From contig NW_003114463.1 of the NCBI RefSeq assembly GCF_000003605.2, positions 50,575-90,793 of the forward strand: a DNA stretch of 40,219 nucleotides, given 5' to 3'. The first letter of the stretch is position 1, and each line of letters opens with the position of its first letter. Positions 1-9,507 of this stretch are shown one piece after another. Both the position numbers and the translations under genes were made by a program. This DNA is from Saccoglossus kowalevskii (Eukaryota > Hemichordata > Enteropneusta > Harrimaniidae). Below the pieces are notes generated by a model. The model did no database searches and was not told the DNA's origin. It saw only the letters and a program-made list of their open reading frames with translations.

Positions 1-185
1 TACTTTATTTCGCTAGAAATTAATTTCGCTATTTGGCTGAAGGAATGGTTCAGTGAAAATAAATATACCTGTTTTTCTATAATTTACATTCATCAAAAAT
101 CAGTGAAAAAAAATTCCATATAAAACACCCAAAAAGTCTTTTCAGCGAAAATTAAATTCCAGCTTAAATAAAGTATTTTACAGTA
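1..185 (+). mobile_element. MITE family A, copy 1, cut by window start
   Basis: Short non-autonomous DNA transposon, seen in five copies here. Full copies run from TACTGTAAAATAC to GTATTTTACAGTA, about 190-210 bp, with imperfect terminal inverted repeats of about 40 bp (left TTTTCGCTGGAATTAATTTT, right its complement). The interior has further short inverted pieces of the type TTCAGTGAAAAT and ATTTTCGCTGAA. This copy begins inside the left repeat because the window starts there, and ends at TTTTACAGTA. It has no coding capacity. The TA at each end of complete copies fits a Tc1/mariner-type TA target duplication; the superfamily is inferred from the ends only. Confidence 0.85.
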
Positions 186-2053
186 GTAGGAATTTTTCAT
201 GAAAGTCACATTTCGTGTCATATGACCCAAGAAATTTCTTTTGATTTTCACCCATTCAAGAAATTCGCAAACATTCTCTAAAACATGACTATTTTGACAT
301 ACTTCTGTATACTTCATGTATAAAAGTGTATGTGCTGCTCAGAGCAAACAGAGTAACGGTACTCATCATTTCTGTGGTGATCTGACACAATAAATGGCAC
401 TATACTCATTCATTCCTAGCAGTTGGGTATAGATAGACAGAATAAAATCTCTACAGTACGGTACAGTGAATAGGTCTGCCTAACTGCACACAAATCACCA
501 GAGTACAATTTAAACAGTATGTCCCAACTTGCCTAACTCTGCAAAGCCCATCACAAACTGGCAAAAAGCAAACTGTGATTATGAATACAGCTGACACTGC
601 AATAAAAAAGATGGAAAACACTTGCATTGATGAACTCCTTAATCTGTCATCAATTCTTGTCACCTTTCTATTCACATGCGCTGAACATCATTGACATTTT
701 CAAATTTGGTCAGCATAAAAATTACCAATAATGAAAATTTTCAAATTATTTTTTGTGTTAATTTCTATTAGGTCTGCAGCACTACCAACTCTCATTACAA
801 TTTGGGAAAAAAATTTTTTTTAAAGAAATCAAAATTGCAAAATTGTGTTCAGATGGTGAAAGATTTGAATCTGGTGTATAAAATTTGCGAAGTATTCATA
901 AAGGGTTAGTTGCACACATAAGTAGGCACTGGTCGGCAAATATTAATTCTCGCTACTACTATGAACAAACTGGCATGCTAGCTGCTGGCAGTTACGCAGT
1001 ATTGTTGATAAACTGCTTCTATCTAATACTTCTAATAAAGATGAATTTTATTCAATTAAAAATAAATATGACTTTCTTATGGCAGCGATGACACATCAAT
1101 ATTGCTTACAGAGTACATATCAATATGTATGCAACATTAGACAGCAACACACATTTTAATGTCTTACTTTAAAACTATTTCCTCTACTTCTTTTTTATTC
1201 ATTTTAATTGGGATCCTTGATATTCCTTCTTAGGGTTGTCATGTGGTATTAAAATTATTATTATTATCGGGACCAATTAAATGCTAAAATATACTTAAAT
1301 TCAATATTTTGTTATCAATATGCACAGGAGAATAAACTAACGTGACCACCCAGCACACAAGTTGTGATTGACTTTGCTCATTGTTTGTTTCCCTAAGTTC
1401 ACTAAGGCAGCCATTATTGTCACACCGATTTGTGAAAGTGGCTTCTTTCAAGTTCAAGTGTAAGATTTGAATCTAAAGTGCCAAGTCAGAAGTGCTTCAT
1501 CAACATATGTTTTATCGTCAAAAACTTGGCTGGGCAACTACCATCATCAAATAAGTGATAGAAAATTGACAAAACAAAGGGCTATGTATGTGTACTTTCA
1601 TCAAACAGTGTAATTGGACATTTGAGTTGATTCACTCGAAGTTAACATTCATATTTTTTTTATTGTGCATTTCGTGGAATCACAACATTATAAGCTCATA
1701 ATCAGAGTTAATTAAATTTAGTGTAAATATATTAATGTAAATGTTTTTCCGGACATAAAAGTTCCCGGGTGACAACGCACAATAAATTGTCAACACTGTG
1801 CTGCAATGCTATGGAAACCATAGATCGAGTAATTTCGACAAAATGATAATAAACAACTCCAGTACTTGAAATATTCGGGTCAAGTATATGCGAACAGAAA
1901 TACATTTTCTACTAGTATTTTGAGATATTCTTTATAGTCAAATCTATATTTAAAATTATAACTAAAAATTCAAAATCATTGAATCTCTAATAGTTAAGTT
2001 ACAAACAAGATCGTCATGTTTCTCTCTATATACGCCTTCTTGTGTGTTCTGAG
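186..2053. other. Non-coding stretch, no supported feature
   Basis: AT-rich sequence with no repeat or gene I can defend. A minus-strand open frame at 451-675 includes a hydrophobic run (residues about 19-40) and an acceptor-like TTTTTTATTGCAG near 593-605, but it has no partner exon and could be chance. Two isolated GCCTAACT motifs lie at 478-485 and 531-538, and the second continues as CTGCAAAG like the tandem arrays further right. A short (ATT)n run lies at about 1253-1266. Confidence 0.5.
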
Positions 2054-2389
2054 CAGTGTGCCCTCTAACAGAATCACTTTTTTTCCCCAAGAGCCAAAAT
2101 ATTTCCAAGACTTTTCCAGACCTTTTCCCAAACTTTCTTGCATTTTTCCAAGACATTTTGACCCTTAATTTGGGCCAACATCATCACCAAAGCTCATTTT
2201 AAAGTTCTGAGGATATGTTAGTTCTCTGGAAAAAATAGGCCTTTCTAAAATGAATTAATAACTGAAGAAATTTAAAGACTTTTCAAAGAATTTTTTATTT
2301 TTCCTATATTTTAAAGACAACTCAAAGACTTTCCAGACCTCAAAAAATCTAAAGACATTCAAAGGATTTTCCCAACGCTATGGACCCTG
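2054..2389. mobile_element. Possible hAT-like MITE, decayed
   Basis: The segment starts CAGTGTGCCC and ends GGACCCTG, so its ends are short imperfect inverted repeats of the CAGxG type common in hAT elements. The interior repeats phrases such as AAGACTTTTCCAGACC and AAAGACTTTCCAGACC. I could not find an 8 bp target duplication in the flanks, and the two halves do not pair over a long distance. It may be a decayed dispersed repeat of another type. Confidence 0.3.
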
Positions 2390-3443
2390 ATTGAAAAATG
2401 ACAAATAATATGCACAAAATGATTTAGTAGAGGTTTTGTCATTTCATCATTGAAATAAATCAAAATATAAAGACAATTTTGGAATACCTCTGTATTGTAA
2501 GATGCTATATAAAAAATTTTGAGATATTGAGATATCCCCTTACCAAACAAAACAATGGTAAAATGCCTTAAAAACTGTTAAAATATGAATTGATATTCTC
2601 AGATCCAAGTACAATGACTCCATATATTCCTTTCATTTTCTTCATCTTTGACATAAATGTCAAAATAAATAACACAACATTATTTTTACCATATTCTACC
2701 CTGAATGTCAAAGACACTTTTGCATCAAACATGCATCAAGGAACACTGGATAAGACCTACAGCAGATCGGGAGTTGGAAAGCTGCGACAATTGTTAATGG
2801 TTTACTTTAAGAAAAGAAAAAAAGAAGCACTCCCATTATCTCAAAGGAGTTGTTAGCCCTCAAAAAACACCAGTATGAATGCATATGCTATTTCACAAAT
2901 TAGTGCTGAGGGGTGTGTCTACATAAAAAGTACACTGTTACGATTTTACCACTCTGGGCAGCAAAATACATCCAGTATTAAGCCCTACTTGGTATTCAAC
3001 ATATTTTACGCAGATTTTTTTGGCTGAAACACCCTCAGAGGACGTAGACTTTTGCTTGATTTGCTCAGTAAGAAGCATGTATTGTTGTTTAATGCACTTT
3101 TAAGTACGCTGTGTGTTTTGTCACCGTTCCTGGTCTGTAGTGATCGCATCACAACTATATGAGGAATTTGACGTGCGGTACAACTTCTTCGGACCATTAA
3201 GAAAATATTTTTAATGCTCAGGGTATTTACCACCACAGCAGTACACAAGATAAACTTGTCGTAGCAATTTCCATGGTGTCGAGAGCCCCTCAGGGAAAGT
3301 CGCATCCAAATAGAATGAATTTTTTCGGACCTATTTTGGTGATTATTGAATGAGGCGTGAGAGCGGGAGTGGATGTCAATGGCTCAGTCCATAGAATTTG
3401 ATACTGTGAGACAACAGGTTAGACTGACGAACATCTAAAACAC
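2390..3443. other. Non-coding stretch, no supported feature
   Basis: No recognised repeat. Open frames of 88 codons (plus, 2590-2856) and 99 codons (minus, 3006-3305) exist but match no family I know and have no convincing splice or start context. The minus frame coincides with a less AT-rich patch (about 3040-3310) that could be an old transposon remnant. Confidence 0.45.
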
Positions 3444-3609
3444 TTAACCTTGATCTTAGACCGAATATACAGATGGACGGATGTTTTATTTTCTCATGAC
3501 ACACGCTAATGTGTAGTACATATTGGATAGTAAAAAAAAAAGAGTCCTCTGGCAATTCTCAAAATTGTATTTCAAAACCATTTAAATGCAAATACAATAT
3601 TCTTTATGA
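3444..3609 (+). repeat. Local duplication, left copy (D1)
   Basis: This segment begins TTAACCTTGATCTTAGAC and ends ACAATATTCTTTATGA. It recurs at 3810-3990 with scattered substitutions and small indels. Landmarks shared in order: CTTGATCTTAGAC, TTTTCTCATGACACAC, GTACATATTG, TCCTCTG, CAATTCTCAAAATTGTATTT, and CAAATACAATATTCTTTATGAT. A family A MITE lies exactly between the two copies. Confidence 0.85.
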
Positions 3610-3811
3610 TACTGTGATTTTAGCTGGAATTAATTTTTGCTGAAAAAACATTTTGGGTGTTTTGTGTGGAATTTATTTTCACTGATTTTTGACAAGTTTA
3701 ATGTAAAATATAGGAAAAACGTATATTCGCTGGATTTTATTTTCACTGAATCATTCCATAAGCAAAAATAGCGAAAATAAATTCCAAGCGAAAATAAAGT
3801 ATTCTACAGTA
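3610..3811 (-). mobile_element. MITE family A, copy 2, at a duplication junction
   Basis: Reverse-oriented copy. It starts TACTGTGATTTTAGCTGGAA, so about 13 bases of the usual end are lost or changed, and ends AAAGTATTCTACAGTAA. The interior matches the other copies (ATATTCGCTGGATTTTATTT, TCACTGAATCATTCC). Its right end abuts the second copy of the surrounding duplication directly. Confidence 0.85.
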
Positions 3812-3990
3812 ACCTTGATCTTAGACTAAATATACAGGTGACAGATTTTTTATTTATTTTCTCATGACACACACAATGTGTGGCTCAAAGTACATATTGA
3901 ATAGTAAAAAAAAAGTCCTCTGTCAATTCTCAAAATTGTATTTTAAAACTATTTAAAAGCAAAAAAGCAAATACAATATTCTTTATGATA
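3810..3990 (+). repeat. Local duplication, right copy (D2)
   Basis: Second copy of the segment at 3444-3609, in the same orientation, starting immediately at the MITE end (AACCTTGATCTTAGAC) and ending CAATATTCTTTATGATA. It carries a small internal expansion (AAAAGCAAAAAAGCAAATAC) and a longer TTTTTTATTTATTTT run. Confidence 0.85.
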
Positions 3991-4600
3991 GGTAAAGGTT
4001 GAAAAATGCATTTCAAAACAAAACATTCAATACTAGGCTACATAACATAACCATCACTCTATCTGGAGACGTTGATTCCAGGATTTAATATGCATCAGAA
4101 GTAGTGACCTGACAGTCAAAAGAACCCCCTTGTTCTGATAAATGAAGCCAAGTAATGCACACTTACACGACAAGGTACCCAAAGAAAGTATTTTGATTTT
4201 GGTTGATAAAACCATGCCCACCCAAATTCAATCACTAATACTGTTGATATCATTAGTTAGACCACTTTTGGGGCAAAGTCAAACGTTTCTGATATTTATC
4301 CACAATTCTATACAAATGAACAGTTTGGTTGAACATGGTGCTTAACTCAAATAAGATCATAAATAAAACAGGCAAAGGGTACAGCATCTCCAAAAAAAAT
4401 AATTTACAGTTAAAAAAATTCAATCAAAGGTACACACATGTTGAATATCAATGACAGTGGACAGTCACCTACCGGTACTAGTATATCAACAGCACTGGAG
4501 TTAAAAATGAAAAGAAATATTTTAAACATGCATGTCTGTGGCAGTAAGAAAGTATTCCACAGATACAGAACCAAATCCATGTGATTAAAGTAATTCTCAC

Positions 4601-4639
4601 CTCAAAAATAGGCGTTTCAAGACGTACAACTAGAGGGAC
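4601..4639 (-). CDS. Tentative 39 bp exon (minus strand), downstream of the next entry
   Basis: On the minus strand an acceptor (TTTTTCCTAACAAAG) is followed by 13 open codons reading VPLVVRLETPIFE and then a good donor (GAG/gtgagaatta). It is phase 0 at both ends, so it joins in frame to the candidate exon at 4711-4749 across a 71 bp intron. The peptide is plausible but too short to place in a family. Sequences this short with splice signals can arise by chance. I list it because both exons have the same length and phase and paired splice sites. Confidence 0.3.
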
Positions 4640-4710
4640 CTTTGTTAGGAAAAAGATTTACACGGAACTTGTATGCGGTTTATACATTCTACACAGTTGA
4701 AGTGTTATAC

Positions 4711-4749
4711 CTGTGTATAATGGGTGATCCTGAATGAAAGGCGAGATAA
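4711..4749 (-). CDS. Tentative 39 bp exon (minus strand)
   Basis: On the minus strand a strong acceptor (TGTTTATGTTCCCCACAG) precedes 39 open bases, then donor CAG/gtataaca. Read in phase 0 they give LSRLSFRITHYTQ, joining in frame to the next candidate exon at 4601-4639. A rival reading keeps the same donor but uses a continuous 87-codon frame with ATG at 4921 (peptide pieces SRIVRSLIAPDGNLTWF and ISPFIQDHPLYT). That frame ends in phase 1 and cannot join the next exon in frame. An in-frame TGA just upstream of that ATG means the longer reading must start there. Confidence 0.3.
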
Positions 4750-5646
4750 CTGTGGGGAACATAAACAAAGACATCTCACGTTCTCCTGCATACACCTGAA
4801 CTAAGTGTTGTTTTAGCACATCTGTAATTGAAGCTGTAAACCAGGTGAGATTGCCATCAGGTGCAATTAATGATCTCACTATTCTACTATTATGGACACT
4901 TGATATTTCCATTTCCATCAAGATAGTAATCCAGGATCAGTGTTTCATTCTTAACAACCATAACTTCAAACATCAAACACATTTCCTAAGTCATTAACAA
5001 TGATAAGCTACTCTGCGTACGACACCATACTGCTCCAATGTGAGAGTACCAAACACAATGATTCCTCTCACCACCCCCTGTGAGTGCGGTACAGAACACA
5101 ATAACTTTCACCACACCCATGTGAAAGCTAGTATCACAACAACATAGCTTTCATCACTGCCATTATAAGCCTCTATCGGGAGTACCTCAACTTCAGCATT
5201 ACAGCTGAAATGCATTTTAAACTAGCAACTCTATAATATCAGTCATCTCATCAACTTTGATCATGAAAAAACACAATTTTGTACGGTAATGCCAGAGAGA
5301 TAGTGACATGCTCTTATTTGTTGTTGTTTTAAAGTTGATTTTACAAGATGCAAGGCATGCCGACAGAAGAGCATGTAGTTAGCCCTGGGGATATTCAGCA
5401 GTGACATTGTTACTCTGTACTACAGTCTAGGTGTGTTATACAATGACTGAATGTTACTTTATTTACAAGGACTTCAAATACAAACAGAAATCATTAAGTC
5501 ACATCTGAAACTAGATTTATAGATTCCATAGTGCCCTGCCAACCACCTGTATATACACAACTTGCTAAGCCCAGCATTGTAGAGAGTACAATTATGTAAA
5601 TAACTTTGAAGTTATATCTCTCTAAGAGAGTTGCATGATGGAAGTG
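4750..5646. other. Non-coding stretch, no further feature
   Basis: Apart from the rival ATG-led frame that runs from 4921 down into the previous entry, I see no repeat or gene. Around 5035-5165 the phrases CACAATGATTCCTCTCACCAC, CACAATAACTTTCACCAC and AACATAGCTTTCATCAC look like a very decayed short tandem repeat. Confidence 0.35.
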
Positions 5647-6165
5647 AATTACCTAGTGCAATCATCTCCTTCTTCCTGTAAGTTTCCTAACTCCAAGCAA
5701 TCATTTTCTGCCTCATCCTTGAAGCTGCCTAACTCCATGCAATCATCATCTGCCTCATCCTTGAAGCTGCCTAACTCCATGCAATCATCATCTGCCTCAT
5801 CCTTGAAGCTGCCTAACTCAATGCAATCATCATCTGCCTCATCCTTGAAGCTGTCTAACTCCACGCAATCATCATCTGCTTCATCCGGGCAAAGCTGCCT
5901 AACTGCATGCAATCCTCATCTGCCTAATTCAGAAAGCTGCCTAACTCCATGCAATCATCATCTGTCTCATCCACAAAGTTGCCTAATTCAATGCAATCAT
6001 CATCAGCCTCATCTGGGAAAACTGCCTAACTCCATGTAATCATCATCTGCCTCATCCAGAATGCTGCCTAACTCCATGTAATCATCATCTGTCCAATCCA
6101 GAAAGCTGCCTAACCTCCATGCAATCATCATTTGCCTCAACCAGAAAGCTGCCTAACTCATAAAT
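5647..6165 (+). repeat. 42 bp minisatellite, about 12 units
   Basis: Tandem array with the unit AAGCTGCCTAACTCCATGCA followed by ATCATCATCTGCCTCATCCTTG (42 bp in all). The four units from about 5705 to 5870 are nearly identical; outer units are diverged and vary slightly in length. Because 42 is divisible by three, the array stays open on both strands: plus 5635-6039 (14-residue repeat KLPNSMQSSSASSL) and minus 5649-5912 (14-residue acidic repeat DDDCMELGSFKDEA). I read both frames as by-products of the array. The GCCTAACT core recurs in other arrays of this window. Confidence 0.9.
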
Positions 6166-6904
6166 TACAAGAACAAAACAATCATCTCAGACCGATTTCA
6201 GTAGTGCCCTTGCTGATTTACAAAATGTTTAATAAGGGCGTTTTGCATTTTAGAATGCAGCTATAATCTCACTTATTACTGTTAAACCATTGAACATTTC
6301 CAGACACCCACTGCCATCTTTGAAATTATTGATTAAAACTATGTTTGTTTGATGCACACAGGATGGGATTGTTTTAAAACATCTGCAAGTCATGAAAGTT
6401 CACTTCTTGTAAGATCTTCATTGCATATCACCATATATGGTTATGAAAGTTGCAGACTCTTATCTGATAAACATTTACTAGTGTTTTCGTAAATCACAGG
6501 TGTTTCTATGGTCAAAATACTTTAATGATTCAGTAAACAACAAAATGCAATCGTTAGTTTATATATATGTTTTACTTTTATTTAGTTAGTTTTTATCATT
6601 TTAGTCTTTTGTTATTTGTTACTTTTACCTTACTAAACCCCCTGATGGTTTTGGTTGTGTAATAAAGTTATTGCTATTATTGCTGTATACACTTTCATAC
6701 GATTGTGCTTGGTACACTTCTAAGGTGGCCAAAGTATCAACTGTGGAACATATGACATCACATCGTGCCCAAATATGGTGAGGAAACATGAAGAATACAG
6801 AATCCTGTAACTATTAATGAAAAACAGAGATTTTCAAAAACAGGTTTTGAATATTGAAATAGACGAAGAACATGGCAAGAAGAAAACAGAGTCATAAATA
6901 ACGA
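6166..6904. other. Non-coding stretch with a possible retroelement-like tail
   Basis: No gene. Around 6600-6685 the phrase CCTTACTAAACCCCCTGATG, then GTGTAATAAAGTTATTGC and ATTATTGCTG resembles the 3' end of a non-LTR retrotransposon or SINE, with a polyadenylation-like AATAAA and a short simple tail. There is no coding part, so this is only a suggestion. Confidence 0.3.
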
Positions 6905-7040
6905 TGACTCAGCACATCACAATGTCTAAAAATCAGGTGGACTGCACCCCATTGTCAGAGATAATTGCTTGTCTTGATTGATTGTTTTTGTTTTTATTAA
7001 CACCCATTAGTATCAATTGGAGATTTAAGTCCCCCCACCC
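6905..7040 (+). repeat. Dispersed repeat X, copy 1
   Basis: One of three related segments within 2.3 kb. Shared landmarks in order: AGCACATCACA, GGACTGCACCCCATTGT, ATAATTGCTTGTCTTGATTG, AACACCCATTAG, TATCAATTGGAGATTTAAGT and CCCACCC. I could not find its true ends or target duplications, so the class is unknown. It runs into the (TAGAA)n array on its right. Confidence 0.75.
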
Positions 7041-7054
7041 ACCAAACTTTCCTA

Positions 7055-7172
7055 AATAGAATAGAATAGAATAGAATAGAATAGAATAGAATAGAATAGA
7101 ATAGAATAGAATAGAATAGAATAGAATAGAATAGAATAGAATAGAATAGAATAGAATAGAATAGAATAGAAT
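7055..7172 (+). repeat. (TAGAA)n pentanucleotide microsatellite
   Basis: About 23 uninterrupted copies of the pentamer (TAGAA, equivalently ATAGA). The minus-strand reading gives a long FYSIL repeat peptide (within 6933-7178), which is an artefact of the array. A short GATAGAATAGAATC stretch also occurs at about 20683-20696, followed by TTTATTGCTATCCTATTGC. Confidence 0.97.
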
Positions 7173-7961
7173 GTACATTTTGTCATTTACAACTCAAATG
7201 AAAGTTTCTACAATATAAAATGTAATGTATTGTTTTGTAATGGCTGACTTTATGAAGTTTGTCAGTATTGCCAGAACTTTGTTTGAATGTCAAAGTCATT
7301 AAAATGCTCCAGGCATTACTGGTTGTCCCTCATTTCTATAATTTTTGCAATTTGTCTACCTCCAGGCATGTCCGCTGTCTATTTCTTATTTTTTTATGTC
7401 TGTTTATTCATAATGGTCTATCTCTTCTCTGTTACTTTATAAGTAGATGTATTCAGCTGCTATGATTTGTAATTTGGAATCAGGTCTCATACATTTATCA
7501 TTTTATCTGATAGTGTAGCTTCAATTGTTCATAAACTCTTCTTTAGTAACCATATTTTGTTTTTTTAAATGATTTGTTTTACCATCCTCTTTAGGTTTGT
7601 TAGCCATGAATCTGGAAAGTTATGTTACTTCAATTTGCTCTATAGAGCATAGAACACACGACCCCTGTGTTTTTCTTCTGTGATATTGTATTGCTATATA
7701 GTGAATTGTAGATAGCAAAGGCTATCTTTCTAGTTCCATTCTTGATCAAATCCTGCTAGTATTTAACATTCAACACATGTCTACAGAATTTCAGATGGTA
7801 TTTTTTTTTTTTTTTTTTTCTGTAGGAAATGTGTTCAAGCCACATTCCGCTCAAGAGACAAACTTTGCAATTTGTTTTGCTTTTGTTTATTTGAGACTAA
7901 CAGCGTTAGTCAATGTCTGCAGGGAGGAAATTCTGGTATATAAACATAATTGCATGAACAG
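7173..7961. other. Non-coding stretch with long T run
   Basis: No supported gene. A T run at about 7801-7819 followed by CTGTAG/GAAATG looks like a splice acceptor and opens a plus-strand frame (7777-8064), but most of that frame lies in or near dispersed repeat X. I treat it as non-coding. Confidence 0.45.
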
Positions 7962-8117
7962 TGAGAGGCGGTACATCACAAAAAACTCTGCTATTTCATC
8001 CACAGTTACAATGGACTGCATCCCATTGTTGGGAATAATTGCTTGTCTTGATTGTTTTTTTTAACACCAATTAGCAACAACAAAAAGTATCAATTGGAGA
8101 TTTAAGTCCTCCACCCA
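7962..8117 (+). repeat. Dispersed repeat X, copy 2
   Basis: Matches the copy at 6905-7040: ATGGACTGCATCCCATTGTT, AATAATTGCTTGTCTTGATT, AACACCAATTAGCAACAACA, TATCAATTGGAGATTTAAGT, CCACCCAGC. It has an AGCAACAACA insertion missing from copy 1 and present in copy 3. Confidence 0.75.
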
Positions 8118-8175
8118 GCATTCCTGTAGTGATTAATTACTACACTTTAATACTGGTAATTGTTCAAACTTGATT

Positions 8176-8362
8176 TACTGTAGAACACTTTATTTTCGCT
8201 TGGAATTAATTTTCGCTATTTTCGCTGAAGGGATGATTCAGTGAAAATAAAATCCAGCGAATATACATTTTTTCCTATGTATTACATTCAGTGAAAATAA
8301 ATTCCATACAAAAGTGTTTTCAGCGAAAATTAATTCCAGCTAAAATATAATATTTTACAGTA
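8176..8362 (+). mobile_element. MITE family A, copy 3
   Basis: Complete copy from TACTGTAGAACACTTTATTT to ATTTTACAGTA, about 187 bp. It shares the interior TTTTCGCTGAAGGGATGATT and CCAGCGAATATAC with the copies at 1 and 32505. It faces copy 4 (8490-8685) across 127 bp, so the pair forms a large inverted repeat. Confidence 0.9.
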
Positions 8363-8489
8363 AGCATATATGGACCTATTATACACACATAGGTGAAAGC
8401 ACTTTGATATGCATAGCACTAAAAGTGCAATAATGTGAAAATACTGATTTTTATGTCCAAGTGCATGCCACAGTTTGTAACAAACCATC

Positions 8490-8685
8490 TACTGTAAAAT
8501 ACTTTATTTTCGCTGGAATGACTTTTTATGTGTGTTATATGGAAGTTATTTTCAGCGATTTTTGGTGCGTTAAATGTAAATGATAGGAAAAAAGGTATAT
8601 TCGCTGGATTTTCTTTTCACTGAATCATTCCTTCAGTGAAAATAGCGAAAATTAATTCCAAGCAAAAATAAAGTATTCTTCAGTA
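8490..8685 (-). mobile_element. MITE family A, copy 4
   Basis: Reverse-oriented copy from TACTGTAAAATACTTTATTT to AAAGTATTCTTCAGTA. The left inverted repeat reads TTCGCTGGAATGACTTTTTA, so part of the usual arm is changed. With copy 3 it could fold into a stem of roughly 190 bp in RNA or single-stranded DNA. Confidence 0.9.
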
Positions 8686-8820
8686 TATTTTTGTGAACCT
8701 TAAATGAATGAATGAATGATGAATCAAACTTTAGTAATAAATATTTCGTTATCTAAGACAGATCTACATCACATCGCCCAAAACACTGCCAGCTTCAATC
8801 ACAAACAGAATGCTTTTTGA

Positions 8821-8955
8821 TTAACCTTTTCATCACCAGACTTCCTCGCCACAATTTTTATGTACCTTTTTCTTATACTCTTCAAAATTTCTGGAAATGA
8901 ACCCTAATTATGGAGTCAACAGACAAAATTTGAGTCAATTTTCAGTTTTTTAGCA
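8821..8955 (-). mobile_element. MITE family C (piggyBac-like), truncated copy
   Basis: Begins TTAACCTTTTCATCACCAGA, one end of family C, then follows the family interior in reverse (TTTCTGGAAATGAACCCTAA, GGAGTCAACAGACAAAATTT, GAGTCAATTTTCAG) and stops before the other terminus. Only one TTAA-flanked end is present. Confidence 0.8.
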
Positions 8956-9040
8956 GTGCAGACTATTTTGCATGGTATGCATGAAAATAAGTGCAGTACA
9001 AGCATATGCTGATTGAACAAAATAGCACTGTTTGAAACAG

Positions 9041-9152
9041 AGAGTCGGCACATCACACAAAACAAGTGTGTGTAAACATAGAAGCACTGTGAAAATGGCT
9101 TGTCTTGATTGTTTTTGTTTTTACAGTACTAACACCCATTAGCAGCAACAAA
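9041..9152 (+). repeat. Dispersed repeat X, copy 3
   Basis: Diverged copy: GAGTCGGCACATCACACAAA, GGCTTGTCTTGATTGTTTTT, ACTAACACCCATTAGCAGCA, ACAAAGAGG. The central GGACTGCA-CCCATTGT part of copies 1 and 2 is missing or replaced. Confidence 0.65.
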
Positions 9153-9304
9153 GAGGTAATTAAGTTCTCATTGCATACTATCACCACTCTATTGTGTTCA
9201 ATTAATTGGTGACAAAGGGAATCCTGGCTTTGATGTCTTCAAACTAGTTTACAAATGGTAGTCTAAAGCCTTGTTCACACATGTTACAAAAATGGAGGGC
9301 TAGA

Positions 9305-9507
9305 TACTGTAAAACCATCCTGACATTTAATTTCACTATTTCAATGTTTTGAGCATATTCACTGTGTTTTAATTCCACAAATTTGTTAAGGAAAGAATGA
9401 GTTTCATTGTTATTTTACATGATAACGTAGGTTTAATTTAGCGGATTTTACTCATTGATGAAAATAGCAAAATTAAAACCCAGTGAATAATTAATGCATT
9501 TACAGTA
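9305..9507 (-). mobile_element. MITE family B, copy 1
   Basis: Begins TACTGTAAAACCATCCTGAC and ends AATGCATTTACAGTA, about 203 bp. The right arm AAATTAAAACCCAGTGAATA matches, as its complement, the left arm of the copy at 19362-19572 (TTCACTGGGTTTTAAATT). The ends (TA, CTGTAAAA ... TTTACAG, TA) are the same as in families A and D although the interior differs. No coding capacity. Confidence 0.8.

Noticed and set aside
3006-3305. 99-codon minus-strand frame that looked like a transposase scrap
   Set aside because: No catalytic motif or similarity I can name; no inverted repeats around it.
5635-6039. 134-codon plus-strand frame rich in Ser, with its minus-strand acidic partner at 5649-5912
   Set aside because: Both are explained by the 42 bp tandem unit being divisible by three; no start, splice or domain evidence.
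6933-7178. 81-codon frame with repeated FYSIL
   Set aside because: Translation of the (TAGAA)n microsatellite.
7777-8064. Frame following a strong poly-T acceptor-like site
   Set aside because: Its right half is dispersed repeat X, also present at 6905 and 9041 without an open frame.
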